Shown: positions 6,031-11,000 of the stretch, in pieces | Layout: the number at the start of each line of letters is the position of its first letter | Position numbering within the stretch: position 1 is the stretch's first letter | Assembly (NCBI GenBank): GCA_011390235.1 | Contig: JAABSS010000385.1 | Coordinates: forward strand, 1-11,000 | Reading direction: 5' to 3' | DNA length: 11,000 nucleotides | Source: Desulfotignum sp. | Lineage (GTDB): Bacteria > Desulfobacterota > Desulfobacteria > Desulfobacterales > Desulfobacteraceae | Notes under the pieces: model-generated | What the model was told of the DNA's origin: nothing | Databases searched by the model: none | Seen by the model: only the letters and a program-made list of their open reading frames with translations | Position numbers and translations under genes: made by a program

Positions 6031-7425
6031 ATGGATATTGGAAAAAACTGGCGGGTGATCATAGACTCTGCCCAGGATGGGATTATACTGCTGGATGAAC
6101 AAGGTGATTTTATTGCTGCCAACCACTCGGCCCAGCTCATGACAGGATATACAGAAGACCAGCTCATAGGGCGGTCCTGCCGGATCCTCAACTGCACCGG
6201 GTGTGAAATCAAGGGCATTGGGAAAGGAAAAGACTGGTGCATGCTTTTTTCCCAGGGTCTGGTCCGGGACAAAAAATGTATGATAACAGACAGCCGCAAA
6301 CAGACCATTCCCATAGTCAAAACCGCTACTGTGCTGTACGATGATACTGGACAGATCATCGGGGCTGTGGAGACCCTCAAGGATATTTCAGAAAATATCA
6401 GCTATAAAAATGAACTGGATACCATTAAACGCATTTACCATATTGATGACGGGTTCCACGGGATTATCGGACGTACCCCGGTGATGCAGAATCTTTTTGA
6501 ACATATCCAGGGGGTTGCCTCCCTGGACACGCCGGTGATTATTCTCGGAGAAAGCGGTACGGGCAAGGAAATGGTGGCCAAGGCCCTGCATGAAAAAGGA
6601 AATCGGGCAGACAAACCCTTTGTCAAAGTCAATTGTGCGGCATTGAGTGAAACCATTCTGGAAAGCGAATTGTTCGGCCATGTGAAAGGGGCCTATACCG
6701 GGGCTGCAAATGACCGCATCGGCCGGTTTGAAGCAGCCCACCAGGGCACGATTTTTCTGGATGAAATCGGGGATATTCCTTTGTCCGTCCAGGTGAAGCT
6801 GCTGCGGGTGCTGGAGGAACAGATGATACAGCGGGTGGGGGATAACCGGTCCATACCCATTAACGTGCGCATCATCACCGCTACCCACAAGGATCTTGAA
6901 AAAATGATTCTTCAGGGAGAATTCCGTCAGGACCTGTATTTCAGGATCAATGTGTTTCCTTTGACCTGTCCGCCTTTGCACCATCGCAAGGATGATATCA
7001 CCTTGATCATCCAGCATTTTATCAGTATTCTGGCAGAGAAAACAAAGAAAAATATTCTCGGATTCACCCCCCGGGCCATGCGGATCATGTTGGACTATCC
7101 CTGGCCCGGCAATATCAGGGAGCTGCGCAATACCGTGGAATACGCATTTGTGCTGGCAAAGGGCACAAGCATTGGCACCGAACATCTGCCGGAAAAACTG
7201 CTGCAGCATAATCCGGACACATCCATATCCCCGGACATCCTGCCTGATCCGGTTGTTCCGGCGGAAATATCGTGCAAACAATCGGAAAAAGCCGCTCTGG
7301 TGGAGGCTTTGCAGAAAAGTGACGGCAACCAGACAAAGGCGGCACAGATGCTGGGGGTATCCCGGGTAACGGTGTGGAAACGCATGAAAAAACACGGGAT
7401 TGTCCTGAAAAATGCACAAGGGTAA
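6031..7425 (+). CDS. Sigma-54-dependent transcriptional activator with PAS sensor domain
   Basis: 464 aa bacterial enhancer-binding protein. Residues about 7-120 form a PAS domain (TGYTEDQLIGRS region) carrying five cysteines: Cys50, Cys55, Cys58, Cys70 and Cys83. Residues about 143-375 are the AAA+ domain, with Walker A GESGTGKE (173-180), the sigma-54 contact loop GAYTGA (220-225; Tyr replaces the usual Phe), Walker B TIFLDE (240-245) and arginine-finger region FRQDLYFRINVF (298-309). Residues about 418-458 hold a Fis-type helix-turn-helix (NQTKAAQMLGVSRVTVWKRM). It activates sigma-54 promoters by ATP hydrolysis. There is no receiver domain, so it probably senses a signal directly through PAS. 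Start has an AGGAGGA site. It is divergent from the rhodanese operon and upstream of the Trx/Fe-S operon, both with sigma-54 promoters, so it probably controls both. Confidence 0.95.
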   Translation: MDIGKNWRVIIDSAQDGIILLDEQGDFIAANHSAQLMTGYTEDQLIGRSCRILNCTGCEIKGIGKGKDWCMLFSQGLVRDKKCMITDSRKQTIPIVKTATVLYDDTGQIIGAVETLKDISENISYKNELDTIKRIYHIDDGFHGIIGRTPVMQNLFEHIQGVASLDTPVIILGESGTGKEMVAKALHEKGNRADKPFVKVNCAALSETILESELFGHVKGAYTGAANDRIGRFEAAHQGTIFLDEIGDIPLSVQVKLLRVLEEQMIQRVGDNRSIPINVRIITATHKDLEKMILQGEFRQDLYFRINVFPLTCPPLHHRKDDITLIIQHFISILAEKTKKNILGFTPRAMRIMLDYPWPGNIRELRNTVEYAFVLAKGTSIGTEHLPEKLLQHNPDTSISPDILPDPVVPAEISCKQSEKAALVEALQKSDGNQTKAAQMLGVSRVTVWKRMKKHGIVLKNAQG

Positions 7426-7427
7426 CA

Positions 7428-7440
7428 CCTGTCGGACAGG
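7428..7440. repeat. Small palindrome just after the regulator gene
   Basis: CCTGTCGGACAGG is a perfect 6-1-6 inverted repeat starting 3 bases after the regulator stop codon. It could be a weak hairpin (5-bp stem, 3-nt loop) but has no T tract, so termination is doubtful. It is preceded by TAACAC (7423-7428), the same half-site as in the cluster at 5989-6020, so a role in activator binding for the downstream sigma-54 promoter is also possible. Confidence 0.25.
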
Positions 7441-7561
7441 CATGGCCGGTCCAAAAAATTGTGACCCCTCGCAGAACCCTTGGGATGATATCAATGTAAG
7501 GTCATGATAATAATGTATTTTTTGTGTTTCGGCAAAACAATATATTGTGGATATATGTTTT

Positions 7562-7577
7562 TGGCACCATGTTTGCT
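7562..7577 (+). promoter_or_regulatory. Sigma-54 (-24/-12) promoter of the thioredoxin/Fe-S operon
   Basis: TGGCACCATGTTTGCT matches TGGCAC-N5-TTGCW without a mismatch, with GG at 7563-7564 and GC at 7575-7576. Transcription would begin near 7588, about 86 nt before the thioredoxin-like gene. The hexamer and pentamer are identical to those of the left operon promoter, differing only in the 5-nt spacer. The best upstream inverted repeat is imperfect, TTGTGTTTCGGCAAAACAA (7522-7540), and is rather close for an enhancer. Confidence 0.82.
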
Positions 7578-7593
7578 TAGATTTGTTAAACGG

Positions 7594-7619
7594 GGGCATT
7601 GAACACGGGCATTGAACAG
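7594..7619. repeat. 13-bp tandem duplication in the 5' leader
   Basis: GGGCATTGAACAC (7594-7606) is followed at once by GGGCATTGAACAG (7607-7619), 12 of 13 bases identical. It begins about 6 bases after the predicted transcription start of the thioredoxin/Fe-S operon and so would lie in the untranslated leader. It may be a recent slippage duplication or a paired binding site. Confidence 0.5.
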
Positions 7620-7673
7620 GGACAGCCTGCAGCAAAAGCCGGATAAAGCCCTGATTATGAAAAAGGAGTGTAA

Positions 7674-8246
7674 ATGAAAAAAGAAAATATACTGGTCATT
7701 GTACTGGTAACCATTGCCCTGGCCGGCTTGTTCTGGTTTTTTACCGCCCGGACAGGGCCAAAAATTTCTGGCGGTACAGGTGGTACTGAACCGGTTGCAT
7801 CAGCACAGATACCTGCTGTGGAAGCAACAGGTAACGCCGGGGTGGAAAACGGTAACGCCGGGCAAAACAACGGGATCGACTGGAAAAACTATACCCCGGG
7901 TCTGGCCCAGGCCAAAACCCGGGACAAAAATGTGTTTCTGTATTTTTATGCCCAGTGGTGCACCTATTGCACCAAGCTCAAAAAGACCACGTTTGTAGAT
8001 GAAAAAGTCCTGGCATATCTGGAGAAAAATTTTGTCAGTATTTCCGTTGATACAGACCAGAATCAGGCTTTGTCCCAGACATGGCAGGTAAAGGGACTGC
8101 CCACCATGTGGTTTCTCTCCCCTGACGGCAGCAAAATCAGCAGCCTTCCCGGTTATGTTGACGGATCCCAGCTTTTGCAGATTCTCAGATATATTCATAC
8201 CAAAAGTTATGACACCATGAGTTTTCAGGATTTTTTAAAAACCTGA
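7674..8246 (+). CDS. Membrane-anchored periplasmic thioredoxin-like protein
   Basis: 190 aa. An N-terminal hydrophobic segment (about 6-23) after MKKEN acts as membrane anchor or uncleaved signal. Residues about 28-68 are a low-complexity Gly/Asn/Ala linker, and about 69-180 a thioredoxin fold with redox motif CTYC (96-99) after FYAQW and the cis-proline Pro143 in GLPTMWF. This resembles the DsbD C-terminal domain and related periplasmic thioredoxins that reduce disulfides of partner proteins. The linker contains a 21-bp tandem repeat (GGTAACGCCGGG at 7830-7841 and 7851-7862), encoding GNAGVEN then GNAGQNN. First gene behind the right sigma-54 promoter, with an AAGGAG site before ATG. It may keep cysteines of the rhodanese or cytochrome proteins reduced, or reduce a disulfide or polysulfide substrate; its partner is unknown. 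Confidence 0.9.
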   Translation: MKKENILVIVLVTIALAGLFWFFTARTGPKISGGTGGTEPVASAQIPAVEATGNAGVENGNAGQNNGIDWKNYTPGLAQAKTRDKNVFLYFYAQWCTYCTKLKKTTFVDEKVLAYLEKNFVSISVDTDQNQALSQTWQVKGLPTMWFLSPDGSKISSLPGYVDGSQLLQILRYIHTKSYDTMSFQDFLKT

Positions 8247-8276
8247 TTCACAATGATTTAAAAAAGCGAGATAGCC

Positions 8277-9236
8277 ATGAGTTCACCAATTTCACGACGG
8301 CATTTTTTAAAAACCTCTTTTTTTGCGGCCGGCACAGCAATTGCCGGCACAAGTACGGCAAAGGCGGCAAGTACTTTTGATGCTGACAAAGAACCTTTGG
8401 TAACCCTGATCGATATCAGCCGGTGCATCGGGTGTGAAGAATGCGTGTATGCCTGTCAGGATGCCAATGCCCATAAATTTGCCGATCCCAAAAAACCGTT
8501 TCCCAAAATGTATCCGGACCGGGTTCCGGTGGAAGACTGGTCAGACCGCCGGGATGTTACAGACCGCCTGACCCCCTATAACTGGCTGTATATCCAGTAT
8601 GCCAGCGCCACCACCAAAAAAGGAGAAAAAATCACCCTGACCATTCCCCGGCGGTGTATGCACTGCCAGAACCCGCCCTGTGTCAAGCTGTGTCCATGGG
8701 GGGCTGCCAAGCAGGAAAAAAACGGGCTTTCCCGTATCGATTCACAGATCTGCCTGGGCGGATCCAAGTGCAAAAAGGCCTGCCCCTGGGATATCCCCCA
8801 GCGCCAGACCGGTACGGGCCTTTACCTGGATCTGCTGCCTGCCTTTGCCGGTAACGGGGTCATGTACAAATGTGACCGGTGTTACCAGAAAATTGAAAAA
8901 GGAGAGCAGCCGGCCTGTATTGAAGCCTGCCCTGAAGATGTCCAGACCATAGGCAAAAGATCCGATATCATCAAAATGGCAAAGGATCTGGCAAAAGAAA
9001 CGGACGGTTATATTTACGGCCTTGATGAAAACGGGGGAACCAATACCATTTATGTATCCCCGGTGCCCTTTGACCAGCTGGTCTATGACACCGGTGAAGG
9101 CAAACCCCATATGCATCCGGTGGAAGATACCATGGCAGCCGGATCCAACCTGGCCATTGCCATGGTCATTGCACCAATTGCCGGTGCTGCAGCAGCTGTT
9201 GGAAAATATTACAGGCAGATGAAAGAGGAGGCCTGA
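8277..9236 (+). CDS. Tat-exported four-cluster Fe-S electron-transfer subunit (HybA/HmcB/DsrO-like)
   Basis: 319 aa. The N-terminus has a twin-arginine signal, SRRHFLK (6-12), followed by a hydrophobic stretch ending STAKAA near 31, so the folded protein is exported. Four cysteine groups follow: Cys50/53/56/60; Cys127/130/135/139; Cys159/165/169 with Gly162 where a cysteine is usual; and Cys199/202/214/218. Three [4Fe-4S] clusters and one probable [3Fe-4S] cluster are expected. A C-terminal hydrophobic segment (about 289-308) anchors it, as in HybA. Such subunits wire a catalytic periplasmic enzyme to a membrane quinone-reactive subunit; the latter is the next gene (overlapping by one base), but no molybdopterin or hydrogenase subunit is present. 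The ribosome binding site is weak (AAGCGAG). The gene lies 30 bases after the thioredoxin-like gene, in the same operon. Confidence 0.93.
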   Translation: MSSPISRRHFLKTSFFAAGTAIAGTSTAKAASTFDADKEPLVTLIDISRCIGCEECVYACQDANAHKFADPKKPFPKMYPDRVPVEDWSDRRDVTDRLTPYNWLYIQYASATTKKGEKITLTIPRRCMHCQNPPCVKLCPWGAAKQEKNGLSRIDSQICLGGSKCKKACPWDIPQRQTGTGLYLDLLPAFAGNGVMYKCDRCYQKIEKGEQPACIEACPEDVQTIGKRSDIIKMAKDLAKETDGYIYGLDENGGTNTIYVSPVPFDQLVYDTGEGKPHMHPVEDTMAAGSNLAIAMVIAPIAGAAAAVGKYYRQMKEEA

Positions 9237-9712
9237 TGGTTTATCATTTTAAAAGCCGCCGCATGGTGTACGGCCTGACCCTGTTTTTTATCGCTTTGAG
9301 CGGATTTGCGCAGATGCCCATATTCAAACGCTATTACATCGCTGACATCCCGGGGCTGGGATGGCTGGCGCAGTTTTATGTCACCCATGCCATTCACTAT
9401 GCAATGGCCGCACTGCTCATGGGGTTTTGTGTATATGTGGCACTGGATTATTTTTTTGGCCGCAGAAACAGCGGTACAAAAAAATTTCAGATAACCAGAA
9501 ATACCCGGATTACCGCACCTGCCCGGGTAAAAATAGCTGCGCTTTTCGGATTGATACTCACCGGCTGTTTCATGGTGGTAAAAAACCTGTCCGGCATCTA
9601 TTTTCCCCATGGTGTGGTCATTGGTCTGGATCTGCTGCACCTGGCGTTTGCCATGGTGCTGCTGGGGGCAACCGCCTATACCTTGGTGCGCCGCAGATCC
9701 TGGATCTTTTGA
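9236..9712 (+). CDS. Four-helix membrane protein with paired histidines, probable cytochrome b partner of the Fe-S subunit
   Basis: 158 aa with four predicted transmembrane helices (about 10-27, 52-72, 99-116, 126-150). His51 and His54 lie at the start of helix 2, and His125 and His135 in or near helix 4, the pattern of a four-helix diheme cytochrome b such as formate dehydrogenase gamma or thiosulfate reductase cytochrome b. The start overlaps the Fe-S gene stop in TGATG, so translation is probably coupled and the two products form a complex. Together they would exchange electrons with quinone at the membrane. I do not recognise a named family with certainty; loss of heme cannot be excluded. 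Confidence 0.75.
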   Translation: MVYHFKSRRMVYGLTLFFIALSGFAQMPIFKRYYIADIPGLGWLAQFYVTHAIHYAMAALLMGFCVYVALDYFFGRRNSGTKKFQITRNTRITAPARVKIAALFGLILTGCFMVVKNLSGIYFPHGVVIGLDLLHLAFAMVLLGATAYTLVRRRSWIF

Positions 9713-9755
9713 GGTAAAAATCTTTTATTCCCTGGACAATGGTTTTCTTAGCGCT

Positions 9756-9784
9756 TTTCAAGAATACCCCCTTTCTGTTACAAT
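9756..9784 (+). promoter_or_regulatory. Weak candidate promoter for the AI-2E family gene
   Basis: TACAAT (9779-9784) is a good -10 box; TTTCAA (9756-9761), 17 bases upstream, is a poor -35. A second pair, TTGCAA (9792-9797) and TATGGA (9815-9820), also has 17-bp spacing but a poor -10. Either would start transcription in the 170-bp gap ahead of the gene. No convincing terminator for the preceding operon is visible here (only AGATCCTGGATCT at 9694-9706, across the preceding reading frame), so read-through is possible. Confidence 0.3.
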
Positions 9785-9882
9785 AAAAAAATTGCAAAAA
9801 ACCGGTTGTGAAAATATGGAAAAATCAGCCGGAATACTGTAATAGATGCAGAAAATTTTTTTGAAAGGCGAGCACTTTTGTT

Positions 9883-10944
9883 ATGCATGTGATCAAGGAC
9901 TGGATCAGACGACAATTTTCCGATCCCCAGGTGGTTATACTTGGACTGCTGCTGCTCTCCGGCCTGGTTACGATACTTTTGGCCGGACAGCATCTGATGC
10001 CGGTTATTGCCAGTGTGATCATTGCCTATCTTCTGGACGGCATAATATTGTCCCTGCAACGGCTGGGGATTCCCCGAATGCTTGCTCTGGGCATTGTCTT
10101 TTCTCTTTTTTTCCTGGTAATGCTGGCATTGCTGTTCTGGCTTCTTCCGGTTCTTACGCGGCAGGCCACACAGCTGCTGCAGGAAGTGCCCGCCATGCTC
10201 AGTGCATGGCAGGATTTGATCCTGGCTCTCCCGGAAAAGTATCCCACAATTTTCAGGGAGGTGGATATTGAAAGCGTGCTCAACGAGATCAGGCGGGAAA
10301 CCGCCGGTTTTGCAGACAAAATGCTGCGCCAGACCCTGTCCTCTGTGGTCGGCATTCTCACCCTGGTGGTATACATTGTGCTGGTGCCGCTGCTGGTGTT
10401 TTTCTTTCTCAAGGACAAGGAAATGATTCTGAACTGGGCCCGGTACTATCTGCCCCGGGAACGGGGGCTTGCCAAACGGGTCTGGCAGGGTGTTGATGCC
10501 CAGCTGGGCAATTTCATCCGGGGCAAGTTCTGGGAAATTCTTCTGGTGTGGGGAGCGGCCTATATCACATTTGTTTTCATGGGACTTAATTTTTCCATGC
10601 TGCTTGCCTTTCTTGTGGGCATGTCTGTTCTGGTTCCCTATGTCGGGGCTGCTGTGATGACATTTCCCGTGGCCTTTGTGGCCTATTTCCAATTCGGGTG
10701 GAATGCGGATCTGGCCTGGACCATTGTGGCCTATGGTATTATCCAGATTCTTGACGGCAATGTCCTGGTACCTGTTTTGTTTTCCGAGGTCATCAACCTG
10801 CACCCCATTGCCATAATCGTGGCAGTGCTGTTCTTTGGCGGTATCTGGGGTTTCTGGGGGGTGTTCTTTGCCATCCCCCTGGCCATTCTTTTACAGGGCG
10901 TGATCAAAGCATGGCCCGGTCACGAGCAGAACTTATCGCAGTGA
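9883..10944 (+). CDS. AI-2E/PerM family membrane transport protein
   Basis: 353 aa, the usual family length, with about eight hydrophobic segments: a pair at 15-55, one at 65-95, a soluble stretch (about 96-150) rich in charged residues, then five or more segments from about 155 to the C-terminus. The stretch LVPYVGAAVMTFPVA and the later DGNVLVPVLFSEVINLHPIAI match the signature region of this family (the conserved P-VG and N-L-P-I--S/HP core). Members are linked to export of autoinducer-2 or to cation/proton antiport; which applies here cannot be said. Start ATG at 9883 has an AAAGGCGAG site about 12-20 bases upstream. It follows the Fe-S/cytochrome b genes on the same strand after 170 bp and shows no functional link to them. 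Confidence 0.9.
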   Translation: MHVIKDWIRRQFSDPQVVILGLLLLSGLVTILLAGQHLMPVIASVIIAYLLDGIILSLQRLGIPRMLALGIVFSLFFLVMLALLFWLLPVLTRQATQLLQEVPAMLSAWQDLILALPEKYPTIFREVDIESVLNEIRRETAGFADKMLRQTLSSVVGILTLVVYIVLVPLLVFFFLKDKEMILNWARYYLPRERGLAKRVWQGVDAQLGNFIRGKFWEILLVWGAAYITFVFMGLNFSMLLAFLVGMSVLVPYVGAAVMTFPVAFVAYFQFGWNADLAWTIVAYGIIQILDGNVLVPVLFSEVINLHPIAIIVAVLFFGGIWGFWGVFFAIPLAILLQGVIKAWPGHEQNLSQ

Positions 10945-11000
10945 TGCCCCATTACAGCTGGTTTTCCGATGGAACCCCCCAGGTGCAATAGGGATGGTGA

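Noticed and set aside
6388..7635. Long 415-codon open frame on the minus strand across the regulator gene
   Set aside because: It is antisense to clear PAS, AAA+ and HTH coding sequence. Its translation is rich in Cys, His, Gln and Pro with no recognisable domain, and it has no plausible start signal. It is a shadow frame.
8230..8316. 15-bp direct repeat ATTTTTTAAAAACCT at 8230-8244 and 8302-8316
   Set aside because: Both copies encode FLKT in frame, one at the end of the thioredoxin-like protein and one in the Tat signal of the Fe-S protein. Chance similarity of an AT-rich coding stretch explains it, and the flanks do not match.
9778..10803. 341-codon open frame on the minus strand opposite the AI-2E family gene
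   Set aside because: The translation is His/Gln/Pro-rich and low in hydrophobic residues, as expected for the reverse of a membrane-protein gene. No supporting start site was seen.
10944..11000. Start of another gene after the AI-2E family gene
   Set aside because: An ATG overlapping the stop codon (TGATG) opens a frame of only 15 codons, and nothing recognisable follows before the window ends.
1..11000. CRISPR arrays, insertion sequences, tRNA or rRNA genes
   Set aside because: No regularly spaced repeats, transposase frames, terminal inverted repeats or RNA gene signatures were seen in either strand.

Overview
The window (about 50% GC, no rRNA, tRNA or mobile element seen) looks like the chromosome of an anaerobic, cytochrome-rich deltaproteobacterium, most likely a sulfate- or sulfur-compound-reducing member of the Desulfobacterota. 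The reasons are an octaheme cytochrome of the tetrathionate reductase family, periplasmic rhodanese domains, a Hmc/Dsr/HybA-like periplasmic iron-sulfur subunit, sigma-54 control by a PAS enhancer-binding protein, and a bd oxidase of the kind such anaerobes use against oxygen. The taxon is an inference from gene content only.

Layout. (1) 1-1451, minus strand: cydA and the first 41 codons of cydB, a cytochrome bd quinol oxidase with its own sigma-70-like promoter at 1565-1593. (2) 1675-1706: a strong GC-rich hairpin that probably ends the next operon. (3) 1732-5756, minus strand, read from high to low coordinates: a secreted triple-rhodanese protein, a small secreted cytochrome-like protein, a membrane-attached octaheme cytochrome c, and a diheme-type cytochrome b. 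(4) 5757-6030: a 274-bp regulatory region with a near-perfect sigma-54 promoter facing left and a cluster of TGTTAA/TTAACA half-sites next to the regulator start. (5) 6031-7425, plus strand: a PAS / AAA+ / Fis-HTH sigma-54 activator. (6) 7426-7673: a second near-perfect sigma-54 promoter, facing right. (7) 7674-9712, plus strand: a membrane-anchored thioredoxin-like protein, a Tat-exported four-cluster Fe-S protein and a four-helix membrane protein with paired histidines. (8) 9883-10944, plus strand: an AI-2E/PerM-family membrane protein, probably unrelated. The last 56 bases hold no recognisable gene.

How it may work. The regulator lies between two operons whose promoters share the same TGGCAC-N5-TTGCT core, so the simplest reading is one regulon controlled by one activator. 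Each operon encodes a periplasmic redox protein plus a membrane cytochrome b-like subunit able to exchange electrons with the quinone pool. The left operon adds the catalytic candidate (octaheme cytochrome) and sulfur-transfer domains; the right operon adds a thiol-disulfide protein and a Fe-S/cytochrome b pair with no molybdoenzyme or hydrogenase beside it. I infer an inducible periplasmic respiratory or detoxifying module for a sulfur oxyanion or related compound (tetrathionate, thiosulfate, polysulfide, selenium or nitrogen oxyanions are all possible). The substrate cannot be decided from sequence. The individual families are known; the combination, the degenerate heme motif in the small cytochrome and the shared sigma-54 control are the parts most worth checking.
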